Of a stretch of DNA of 64,000 nucleotides, positions 1 through 9,460 are shown in pieces. The stretch's first letter is position 1. Each line of letters starts with the position of its first letter. The DNA is from Escallonia rubra. Its lineage: Eukaryota; Streptophyta; Magnoliopsida; Escalloniales; Escalloniaceae. The notes under the pieces were generated by a model. The model was not told where the DNA came from and ran no database searches. It worked only from the letters and a program-made list of their open reading frames with translations. Made by a program: the position numbers and the translations under genes. Location: positions 744,001 through 808,000 of the forward strand of contig JAVXUO010001488.1 in the NCBI GenBank assembly GCA_033065855.1, in the 5' to 3' direction.

Positions 1-431
1 GCTACACATAAGTGGTCACTGCTAAGCAAGGAATCAAATACCAGCTTGTAATCTGATACCTATCTTGTATGTAGCTTTTGGAATACAGAGGAACCAACAC
101 TCTTTCTGGTTACCATGATTCTCTCTCAGTGCTAATGACATAAGAACTTTACCATAAACAGGACCCAATAACCTAAGTAAACCTTCATGATACTGACACA
201 CAACTAAGGGGGTTTAGATTAAATTATGAGTCCAATCCTCATAAGTTAGTTCTAAAGCTTTGATTTTCGCAATCATAATCCTTGAAATTTACACGTGTTG
301 ACACCTTTTGTCCTACTAATAACTTTGGTCAAGAAGAAACAAAAAGAGAGTGGATGGAAAAGACTACACAGCATACTACATTTGAAATGTGACGAGAGAT
401 ATTATAGACCTTTCAGTATGTTTTATAAATT
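1..431. other. Intergenic, no gene seen
   Basis: AT-rich sequence with stops in all frames and no recognisable domain. Its last seven bases (ATAAATT, 425-431) form the left target duplication of the next element. Confidence 0.5.
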
Positions 432-1605
432 ATGGCTAATTACACCTATATCCCTGAGGTTTGGGGGTAATTACACGCGAGAACAATAATTTGCAATAAT
501 TACACTTATGTCCATTGACCAAACGGAATACAAAAATATGTAACGGTTTTGACAAAAAGACTTGATTGCCCCTGACTTTAAAATAAAATACCATCCATCC
601 CTATCAAAACCCTAATTTTCAAATTAGGTTTATCTCTCCAAACTTTTTCTCCAGATCTGCCGCCCACTCCCTCACCCCACGCTGCCGGCAGCCCAAGACC
701 CCTCCCTCGCCCTACGCCGCCGGTAGCCCAGCCCCGTCCCTCGACCCATGTCGCCGGTAACCCAAGCCCCACCTCGCCGCCACCGCAACAGATCTCCCCA
801 CTGAGCAAGCCGCAGCATCGATCGCCTTCGTCGTCAGTCTGCCGGATCTTCCGGGAATCGGACGGATCCGGCTCCTCGTCGATCTCCACCGACAGATTAT
901 TGTTGTTGTCGTCCCCCTCCCTTCGGCGAACCACTTGATGTGGTTGTTGAACGACGGCGTCTGGAGCTGGCCTCCGCGGAGACCCGACAGTGTTTTGCGA
1001 CGCACGGTTGACCTCGAGCATGGTGCATTGATTCTCCGGTCATAGACGGTGGGTAGGCCCATCTCCCATGCGAAAACTCGGTCGTCGTCGTTAGCCATTG
1101 ATTAAGGCGGCGAGTTGGATTTGTTGGGTCACCGATTGAGGTGGAGAAGGGGAAGTGGGATGGGGGAAGAAGATATGAGAAAATGGCTGTCGGCGAGAAA
1201 TGGAACTGCTGGCGGTGAAGTAATGGCATTTAAAAAACCCTAATTTGAACAAATGAAACCCTAATTTGAAAAATTAGGGCTTTGAAACCCTTAATTTGTA
1301 AATTAAGGTTTCAACAAAATCCTAATTTGCAAATTAGGGTTTCAAAACCCTAATTTGCAGATTGAAATCTTAATTTAATTTTTTTAAAAAATATTCAGTA
1401 TATACAGTACAAGGGGCAGTATCGTCAATTTAAAAATATGTATTGATGACATCATAAAAAAGTACACTTTTTGAACGGAACCCTGACGGATGGACACGGG
1501 TGATACATTTGAAATACTTTTGGACATGAAATGTTACATTTTAAAATTTTGTATCCTTGACTGTAATTACTCCATAACATCAGGGACATAGGTGTAATTA
1601 GCCAT
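432..1605. mobile_element. Non-autonomous TIR DNA transposon with GC-rich cargo
   Basis: The ends are inverted copies sharing a GGCTAATTACACCTAT core followed by a CCCTGA motif. The heptamer ATAAATT directly abuts both ends (425-431 and 1606-1612), which fits a target-site duplication. The interior is unlike the ends: 640-1220 is strongly GC-rich with open frames on the minus strand (up to 147 codons), and 1235-1375 repeats an AAACCCTAATTTG-like unit in both orientations. No transposase is visible. The structure resembles Pack-MULE-type or other non-autonomous elements that carry GC-rich filler. The superfamily is uncertain because the duplication looks 7 bp rather than the 9 bp usual for MULEs. 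Confidence 0.72.
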
Positions 1606-2373
1606 ATAAATTATTATTAAGGACTTGGGCTCTGATTCTATGGGATGTGGACCGAATAGCATAACCTTATATGGTAACTATCCTTGAGGTAGTCTAATCT
1701 TGTTACAAGAATTAACCTTCCTTTTAAGAAGTTCTCATGCCCTAGACAGTAATCTTTTTGTGCTTTTTAGCTTTCGTCCTTGTACAAAAACAAACGCATT
1801 TTACACTCCTCCAGAACTGACTTAGGCATCGGACATTCCTCCAACGTAATAACCGTTGTTTGACTTAAGCATCGAACACGCCTCTGGAGTGATATATTTG
1901 TCTCGTGCGTACAGATCTGCTTGCGTGGTAAAAGATCCTCCACATTTTATCAACAGCTAAATGTTGTTTTTCTCGTGATGTACACAGTTGTCCGCATGCT
2001 AAAAGATCCTCTATATTTCTTCAACAAGAAAATGTATGGTAAGAGAAAAGAAAGGTCATCTTCCATCCACTATTCTTATCCGATCAAATATAAACTTCTT
2101 TACAAGATTTACGAACCGTGGCCGTGTTAAAAGAGTCTCCAAAAGTTGAAAGATTTGCAGGAAGTACCCAAAAGTATGCTTCTCTAGGCTCTTAAGCCTC
2201 AACTTCGTAGTTGCAAACTACGACCTATGGTCTAATGGAAGGTTGCTAGCTTATGACAAGATTTCAACAACTGCTTTTCAAGATATTTGATTTTCTTGAC
2301 CAGAGGGGTCATCTCACTTCAATGACTGCATCACACCCTTCCATTCTCAGGCATTCAAGCCAAACCCACATCG
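1606..2373. other. Repeat-derived intergenic DNA
   Basis: No gene is supported. The stretch 1815-1885 contains two copies of a GACTTA(G/A)GCATCG motif of the kind often seen in plant LTR sequences, and 1921-2010 repeats a 'TAAAAGATCCTC' phrase. This is probably old LTR-derived debris, but no boundaries can be set. Confidence 0.3.
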
Positions 2374-2575
2374 TGTTGCGAATTTTTTTTTTTTTTTGTT
2401 AATAAGAGAATAGCATTGATAATTAAAAGGGTTACAGAGTTGCCCAACGGCGAGTAAAGGTCACGACATTCCCGTGACTCTGAGTATACACGACCACAAA
2501 GGTCGGAAACTAACAACGAACCTATAAACTCAAAACCAATTACAATTAAACTAAAGCAGAGCAATGTTGCGAATT
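2374..2575 (-). mobile_element. 5'-truncated non-LTR retroposon with TSD
   Basis: Read on the minus strand, about 180 bp (2385-2564) end in a poly(A) tail, seen as T15 on the plus strand. The insert is flanked by perfect 11-bp duplications TGTTGCGAATT at 2374-2384 and 2565-2575. The body is clearly related to the 3' end of the element ending near 10931: both share GCTCTGCT, GGTTCGTTGTT, AATGTCGTGACC and TATCAATGCTATTCTC in the same order. It is a dead-on-arrival copy of the same LINE (or LINE-mobilised) family. Confidence 0.85.
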
Positions 2576-4040
2576 AGTTAGGCCAAAAGTAATGCACCTT
2601 CCACCACCAATGACTGCACATGATCAATGACAACTTTTTTAAGTCATTCAAATGAAATTCTTCGTCTTTACCAAAATGTTTAAAGCCCGGGATCCGAAAC
2701 TTGCATTTCAAGACTTACGGATTGGATTGAGTTTAAGATTAATGTTCCAACCTCTAAGCTCTGCCGACAATCCTTTCTTCAGCTTCTGTATTTGGTAGTC
2801 GTCCCACCTGCATTCCAACTGATCATCATTATGAGGTTAGGAAGTAAGCGAATTCATGTAAGGACGTTGATGGTACTTTAAAGCCAACATCAATAGTCGG
2901 TTGGCACATATTGATCTGCAGTTTATCCAAGGGTCCTCGAACGAGCGAGACATCATTCGGTTGACAGTAGCAATCTACCTATCGAAATACGCCTCTATCT
3001 TTCACGTATACTACTTTCATAATAGAATTCGAATCGTTGGAACAAACACGCAGGCATCACGCATGAGATAATGCATAACAAATAAAGGGTAGAACATGTG
3101 GACTTCACATACATATAACGATTATATGAAACGTTCCAAGAGTGGCAAAACGACCAATATTTTCGCCAAATATATTCTTGACCATATGTGGGGACCATAA
3201 AGTAAGTGAAATACGGAGTAAACAACTAACAAGCGTTGCGTATCCGGCTCCTCTAGAGCTATTTTTGTCCTAGACTCAAATGGTAACCTCTAAGCTTAAC
3301 TGCGAACCGCCAAGGCATAAGGGTATTTCTGTGTTCCTACCAAAGAATTTCATTAAATTTTCGTTCATCAAATTACAATAAGCTGTTAAGAGATGCTCAA
3401 GGGCGTACCCATTAAATAACTGGTGGATGCACATGTACTCGTGGGAATAAAAATCCCCAAAGTAAATAATATTAACAATTTCGTGTTATGTAATATTTCC
3501 ACTCTCTCACCTTTCACATTTCCAGCCTCTTTCTACACTCTGACATCGCATAAAATTAGAGCGCCCTAGACTAGAATGAAAGCGGAAAACTCATATTTGT
3601 GGGATACACCCAAATTTGCGACATTTATATACCAAACTTCTTACTTTGTCCCTAAGAGAATAAATAGCTCAGTATAATCTTGATACTCGCTGACGAAATT
3701 CTCCAAGTCCGCTACCACACGTACTTCAGCTGATCTGCATGAGTCACATAAACATAACTGCATACCACCTAGTATCTTAACATCAGCTAAATCCACCAGC
3801 AAAAGGGTTTTGGGGAAAAGGTCTAAAGATAATTTCTTAGTTACCGTGGTACCTATCCTATTACCTGTTACGCAACTCACGTTGTCATTGGCGAAAACCA
3901 TGTTACTCATCACACAAGTACTCACTTTATAAAAAGATTTGTGATTGGATTTGGTACTAAGGACTAGGAATCCTAATAAACCAAAACACTAATCAATAAT
4001 CATGGTTAGGTAGGCAGCTTCAACGTTAAGTTCAACCACT
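2576..4040. other. Intergenic, no gene seen
   Basis: No domain, intron structure or codon bias supports a gene. A 94-codon minus-strand open frame at 3641-3925 has no recognisable motif and lies in AT-rich DNA. The 3' part probably holds the distal promoter of the RING gene that follows. Confidence 0.4.
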
Positions 4041-4045
4041 CTCAC

Positions 4046-4530
4046 TTTATACATACGTTGGCATCACCATATATTGACAAAAAGGGCACCTAAATTAGCT
4101 AGCTTTAAAAGCCCACTCCCTTCCTTACCCCCATCACATGACCACTTTCACGCTCATAAGAGAAATTGTTTTGTCACCAGCGCCACCTCTTTTCATTTCT
4201 GCGTGCACAGATTCGTTTTCTCGGTGCCAAAGGAGCCGCACCAATGCAGCGGCAGGCTGCAAACTTACAATTCAAGGATGTCGCAATCATGTATTTCCTT
4301 TATTCTTCGATTTCGGTGAGAAAGAAGGGGAGGACCATTTATCATTGGTAAGTTTGATTCCTGCACAAAAACCGGATAGCAAGAGCTCACCGGATGCTCT
4401 TTCCTACTTACTTACTTCTCACTGGCATTTCCGCAAACACCTTTCGAGCATCAAACAAGTCCTCTTCAAATCAACCCAAATCGTCCACTCTTCCGATTTT
4501 TCAAAACTAGGGTTTCGATCTCTGCTAGAA
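4046..4530 (+). promoter_or_regulatory. Putative TATA box and 5' leader of the RING-H2 gene
   Basis: A TATA-like TTTATACATA lies at 4046-4055, about 480 bp before the chosen start codon. The leader happens to be open in the frame of the coding region from 4138, but its translation shows no conservation-like features and the ATL family normally begins shortly before the transmembrane helix. I therefore treat 4138-4530 as untranslated. Confidence 0.4.
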
Positions 4531-5079
4531 ATGGTCACCATCCACCGCCGCCTTCTCGACAGCCAACCAAGCATGTCGCCGGCGAACGAGCACAAGCTGG
4601 ACTCGTACATCAGCGAGACCAACTTCGACACCAACATGGTGATAATCCTGGCAGTTTTGCTCTTCGCGCTGGTGTTTGCACTGGGACTCAACTCCATCGT
4701 GCGTTGCGCCATAAGCTTGAGCCGCCGGTTCGGGGCGGAGACGGCGGAGGGGGCGGCGGCGAGGCTGGCGGCGACCGGGATGAAGAGGCGGGTGGTGAGG
4801 CGGATTCCGGTTGCGGTTTACGGGTCGGGAGGGGATATTCCGGCGACGGAGTGCCCGATCTGTTTGGGGGAGTTTGTGGAGGGAGAGAAGGTGCGGGTGC
4901 TGCCAAAATGTGGGCACGGGTTCCATGTGAGGTGCATCGACATGTGGCTCGTGTCGCACTCGTCCTGCCCGAATTGTCGGCACTCGCTGCTTGACTCACG
5001 TGGGGTCGAGGAGTTTTGTGGAGCTCAGCCGGCCGGCGGTGTGGCCGCAGTAGCCAGCCAGACGACTGATTCAAGCTAG
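4531..5079 (+). CDS. ATL-family RING-H2 E3 ubiquitin ligase
   Basis: Intronless, 182 aa from the ATG at 4531. A hydrophobic segment (about residues 31-53, MVIILAVLLFALVFALGL) gives the single N-terminal membrane anchor typical of ATL proteins. It is followed by a basic linker (KRRVVRRIP) and a RING-H2 domain at about residues 108-150: CPIC, then CGHGFH, VRC and SCPNC. Ligand order is C-C-C-H-H-C-C-C, with the Trp three residues after the sixth ligand (CIDMW) that ATLs conserve. Family role: membrane-bound E3 ligases that recruit E2 enzymes, often fast-induced in defence or nutrient signalling; substrates cannot be predicted. The GLD motif seen in many ATLs is not obvious. An in-frame upstream extension exists but looks like leader. 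Confidence 0.92.
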   Translation: MVTIHRRLLDSQPSMSPANEHKLDSYISETNFDTNMVIILAVLLFALVFALGLNSIVRCAISLSRRFGAETAEGAAARLAATGMKRRVVRRIPVAVYGSGGDIPATECPICLGEFVEGEKVRVLPKCGHGFHVRCIDMWLVSHSSCPNCRHSLLDSRGVEEFCGAQPAGGVAAVASQTTDSS

Positions 5080-5476
5080 CTTATGGCTTTAGTTGGTTTT
5101 GTTGAGGTTGGTGTTTACCGAAGTTAAACCAGAAGTGTTGTTTGATTTTGCAAATGCGGGAAGTTGACCACCAGAATGTCTCTTATGAGTTTTCATGTAC
5201 GGCTTGATGTAATTAAGAGACCAAAGAGCATTCGAACTTGGACATTGGTGATCTTTGACTAGCTAAGGAAGTATTCATGTCTTTTTTTTTTTTTATTCTT
5301 CCTTAGACCGTTTCTTTTGGGGCTTCATTATTCGGCATGCAATCAAATACTAATAAGAAAGGGTGAGAAAACATTTAAAAATACTGATAAAAAGGAACTC
5401 TAAGCAAATATTCAAAAATATTTAAAAGGGTCTGATAACATGGGGTGAAAAAGTAGCCACAACGTGTAGTTTTAGA
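5080..5476. other. 3' flank of the RING gene
   Basis: AT-rich flank with a T12 run near 5283. It likely contains the 3' UTR and polyadenylation region of the ATL gene. No other gene is seen. Confidence 0.4.
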
Positions 5477-6830
5477 TAGCGTTTGATTTCGTATAAGTTT
5501 TCAGTTTTTTCCTCCAGTTTTTTAAAAAGGTCTGTTTTTTAAAACTTTTATTTTGGAGTTTTGGGTTTTCAGTTTTGGTTTTTGTTTTAAGATCGCCACC
5601 ACCGCCACCAACAAAGAAAAAATTTAAAATAAAAATTGGGTAATCAAACACTCATTTATTTTTGAAAAAAAATAAGGGGAAAGTAGGGAATGACTCCCTC
5701 TACTTTACACGTTATGCGTTTTGCCCCCCTCCACTTCAAACTTAAGCATTAAACCGCCCCACAGTTTAAGAAAATGGACACGGTTGACGGAAACTATTAA
5801 ACTAAACAGCGCGTGGGCAACACATGCGCTGACTAAAGTTTTTCTTTTTTAAATGACAATTTTGCCCCTTCTCCTGGCTCTTCAATTTCAATTTCTTCCT
5901 CTTCACCTTTTACCACGGCACCACCGGAACGGTGTCGGCGTCAAAGTAGCCTTCAACTACCACCGATTATCGCGCCGCCGCAACAGCCCCGGAGTCAAAA
6001 TAGCCTTCAGTGACGGACGCCGGAGCTCCGGTCACCATCTCCACCACCGCACACCCGAGTCCCCATATGTCCGTCGCAGACTCCTGCTCGCCACCAATCG
6101 ACCAACAATGCTACGGCCACCAATCAATTGGCCCACCCACGGCCAATGTCGGAGCAGTCCTTCCACCAGGCACCCACACACGCCGCCGCACAACCACCAT
6201 TCATGTCGCATGCCGTGGGCCACCAATCGGTCATCCAAAACCATACTGAATCCTAAACCTCAATTAATCATCAACATTAATCAGCACCGCCGATCCATCC
6301 GCTCTGCCTCTAACTCCATCAGCGTGGCCGCACAACCAAACCCAATCTTCAAAACCCCAATAGATCATCAAACCCAATCACCTACACCGGCCACCCACGA
6401 CTCACAATCACCATCGCCAGCGACCATGACTCCCAAACCCCGTCACCAGACACCCAACCGCCACCAATCGCGATCACAACCACAACTACGGGGAATGGGA
6501 AATGCAGAGAATGGGAAGGGGAAATGAGTGAAGAACAGGAAGAAGAAGGGAAGGGCACGGGTTTGGGCATGCTTTCCGAAAAATTGAAGGTTATATGGAA
6601 GGATAAAATGAGTATTTTACAAAGATCTGTTACTGTCAATTAACTGTGCCCATTTTCTTAAACTGTGGGGGGGTTTAGTATTTAAATTTGAAGTGGAGGG
6701 GGGCAAAACGCACAACGTGTAAAGTAGAGGGTGTCATTCCCTATTTTCCCCAAAAAATAAAAACTAAACTGATTTTGATTTTTTTGAAAACTTAAAATCA
6801 AAACTGTAAGTGATTTCAAACAGACCCTTA
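5477..6830. mobile_element. Older TIR element hosting a nested MULE
   Basis: Flanking the MULE are T-rich and A-rich arms that are roughly inverted copies: left starts AGCGTTTGATTTCG and continues GTTTTCAGTTTTTT; right ends GTGATTTCAAACAGACCC, preceded by AAAACTTAAAATCAAAACTG. This fits a degenerate MITE-like element into whose A-rich part the MULE inserted. The boundaries are approximate and the target duplication is not convincing. Confidence 0.45.
5667..6760. mobile_element. Non-autonomous MULE (Mutator-like), long TIRs, 9-bp TSD
   Basis: Element 5676-6751 begins GGGGAAAGTAGGGAATGAC and ends with its near-perfect reverse complement. The inverted ends stay alignable for roughly 110 bp, including GCGTTTTGCCCCCCTCCACT and CACAGTTTAAGAAAATGG. 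It is flanked by a perfect 9-bp duplication AAAAAATAA (5667-5675 and 6752-6760), the diagnostic MULE length. The interior, about 5860-6540, is GC-rich and Pro/His/Arg-rich when translated; the longest plus frame has 224 codons and shows no transposase. This is the Pack-MULE-like pattern, but I cannot identify a captured gene. Confidence 0.9.
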
Positions 6831-7392
6831 GTTATTCAAAATTTATGTTAACATAGAATATTTAGAATCTTGTGTATTCTTTAATACTCTTTTGGTTATT
6901 TTTTCACATTAAAATTGTTTTCAGCACTTTTATTCAAATATCTTACGCAATTTTTATCAAGTGTTTTTGCAGCTTATGCCAAGAAAAAACGATTCCGCTA
7001 AAAATTAATTAATACCATCTTGTAAAAATTTTATGCTTTAATCTAAAACTTCTTCTCTTTCTTTTTTATTTAACTAAGGCCTAAGAATGAACAATTTTTC
7101 ATGCACAAACATATCACAGTAATATGCGTAGAAATTTATAAATTTAACCAAACTTTGAGGGGGAATAAAAAAAGAAGTGGAAAAAAAAAGGCTTCTCCAT
7201 TTTGCAAAGCCCAATTGTCATTTGGTTAAGGTCCAGTGGTCCAGTTGGCTTTAACATATGGGCTGTAGAAAATGAAGGCCCAGTCCGTCCGTTCAAACCC
7301 TCTGAGTGATCGTTAGGTCCAACGGCTAGTAATAGTTCAACCTGCAGCTCCCTCCCCATTTCGTTTTGCTGCGCTTTTTCTCCTCAGAATGT
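6831..7392. promoter_or_regulatory. Upstream region of the small membrane-protein gene
   Basis: AT-rich to 7190, then mixed sequence with GGCCCA/GGGCC-like site-II motifs (7278-7283 GGCCCA; AGCCCA at 7209 and its inverse near 7259). In plants these are common in promoters of housekeeping genes. No TATA box is assigned. Confidence 0.35.
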
Positions 7393-8325
7393 ATGGCAGA
7401 TCGGCGACAGCCATGGACACTGTACGTTCATGCCAAAGCCAAGAACTTCGACTTCAAACTCAAAGCCACGAGACCCTTTTTCCCCAATTGCAAGCTCTTT
7501 CGTTTCTCATTGCTGCTTAAGCTCTGTCCATTTCTGATCAAAGTGAAGTCCAAACCCGGAACTTCCATTTCCTGCAAGCACAAATCCTTCAAATCTAAGT
7601 TCACAGGAATTTTCGAGAAGCTTCGAACCAGACGGGCCAAGAACAAATACATCTCCGCCGGAAAGTCCTCATTTTCACGAAGGTTAAGATGGCTTGCTGA
7701 GGTACGGTATGCGTTTCGTTAGCTTCATCTCAAAGAATATTGATCCCCTAATGTTGGTCACGTAGCAGCAGGCCGCTCTTTTTTCCCTTACATAATTATT
7801 TGTGTGCCCGATTTGTTGCTCAAAGTTTACTCAGTGTATACATGGCATGGAAGTCATTTTGTTCTTGTCTTACCAAGTTCCATTGCCATAATTGTAGGGA
7901 CCAATTTGTGTTAGTCCAGTGGTAGCAGGGAACCTGGCTCTGTTGTATCAATCAATCTCTGAGAAGGATATAACAGGAATCATCATATACACTTCGATCA
8001 CAGCCTTGTATTTGGTTTCTCTATTGAAGAACTTTATTACGAGGAGAAAAGCATGTCGTCTCTTGGTGATTTTGAGTGTTGCAATGGTGGGATGCACGGC
8101 TATGGTGCATATGAAGACCCACACGGCGTATTCATTTAAAGGGTACATTTCAGAATATGTCTGGAAAGCTTGCAAGTACGCTGCCTCCTCTGGTTATTTA
8201 TATGTACTTGCTCAGGTAATTTCATTCCCAGACCTTAATTTTTTTTATGAAACAGTTCTCTGGAAGTACTAATCACTCAAGGACTCGACCTTTTTCAGGT
8301 AATTGACAGGACCTTCAGAATCTAA
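7393..8325 (+). CDS. Small multi-pass membrane protein, unknown family
   Basis: Three exons in consistent phase 0: 7393-7701, 7898-8215 and 8299-8325 (GT-AG introns at 7702-7897 and 8216-8298), giving 217 aa. Exon 1 encodes a very basic, Lys/Arg-rich region (about residues 1-103; a PFFPNCKLFRFSLLLKLCPF stretch is moderately hydrophobic). Exon 2 encodes three hydrophobic segments: near PICVSPVVAGNLALLY, GIIIYTSITALYLVSLL and LLVILSVAMVGCTAMV. The last exon adds eight residues (VIDRTFRI) before TAA. The ATG at 7393 is preferred over an overlapping out-of-frame ATG at 7389, which soon stops. I do not recognise the family and propose no function. Confidence 0.55.
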
Positions 8326-9460
8326 GGGCGTCAAGAGAGGCATGACATTATTGGAGGGATCAATAGGGGTGTTCTTCATTAAATTACAGTTGGAATTGCA
8401 TATCATAATTGTGTTCCATTTCTTGCCCTCCATGGCTTCTTAAACGGAATTTTCAAACAAAACTGTATATGGAAACCACAAGAAGTAAGCCAACAAAGGG
8501 AATTCAGAGCTGGCCCTAATTCTCTCCCCCTTCTCTCTTCTCTCTCACTAGAGAGAAACACCCCAACAGCAACTGCCGCCGAGGAGGGGGTTAAGATGCT
8601 CTTCCTCCCCTCTCCGGCTCTCCCCCCCACCCCTCTCTCTCCTTTTCAGTTTTAAGCCCCCCGTCTTCTTCTCTAGCTCAAGCCCAGCAATCCACCGTCC
8701 CGCTATCAAGCCAACAACCGCCGTAAGCACAAGCCCGGCCGTCCACCATCCCATTCATCGCTGCCGCCGTAAGTTCTCTGCTCCTCTGCTCAGCCCAATC
8801 GCAGCCACCATGGCTTTCAATCACTAGCCAATCTTTTCTGTTTTTCCGATCTAGGTAGTTTCCCTTTTCCCTCTCTGTTTATTTTTCTTTCAGATGGTTA
8901 TGTTGCTTGATCTAAGTATAGCAATTTGGGTTTGAGATTTTATCGTATATTCTTGTTTATTCTCGTTCTTGTTTTTCTCCCTTCTAGCTTCCGTTCTTCT
9001 GCGTGTGTGTGTGGGGGGTTTCGAGGGGAACGGGGTAGTTGGTAGGTGTGGTCTATCAGATTACTTTGTAGTAATCTGCCATTTTTTCTTCTCGGGGAGA
9101 AGGGGGGAGAGGGGGAGGGGGGTGGTTGGGGTTTCAAAGGGATTGAATTCTTTGGTTGAAGCTGTCAAACGGTGGCTTCTGTAAAGAAAATTGTGGCTTT
9201 GACGGTATCCGTTCCAGACTTCACCCCATTTTGCAGCCGTGGTGCTCTATCAGTTCACATTCCGGGTGCTGCTGCTTGTAAAGAACAGGAAGTGCTACTC
9301 ATCCCCTCACTGTAGTGCGATCACCGCTGGGGTTCCAAGTCTTGGATGTTGGGGGAGCTGGTTACCATTTTGACTTTTGAGAGAGAGTTCCAGAATATAT
9401 TTAATTTAATAATTATATTTAAGGAAAAAAAAAATTAGATTGCATTTTTGACATCCATCA
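8326..9460. other. Unassigned CT-rich and G-rich stretch
   Basis: The stretch 8520-8660 is a C/T-rich tract, 8690-8800 is GC-rich, and 9000-9130 is G-rich. No open frame has recognisable content and no element ends were found. It may be another GC-rich transposon interior, or the 3' region of the preceding gene plus debris. Confidence 0.3.

Noticed and set aside
578-1229. Minus-strand frames up to 147 codons
   Set aside because: They fall inside the TIR element's GC-rich core and overlap each other in several frames; no recognisable protein.
3641-3925. 94-codon minus-strand frame with several Cys
   Set aside because: No motif, no splice partners, AT-rich context.
4138-4530. In-frame 131-codon upstream extension of the RING-H2 protein
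   Set aside because: ATL proteins start shortly before the membrane helix; the extension looks like leader sequence and lacks family features.
4525-5074. Minus-strand open frames of 97-152 codons opposite the RING gene
   Set aside because: They are antisense shadows of a GC-rich coding exon and show no domain.
5853-6527. 224-codon plus-strand frame
   Set aside because: It lies wholly inside the GC-rich core of the MULE and is compositionally biased; no domain. Treated as element cargo.
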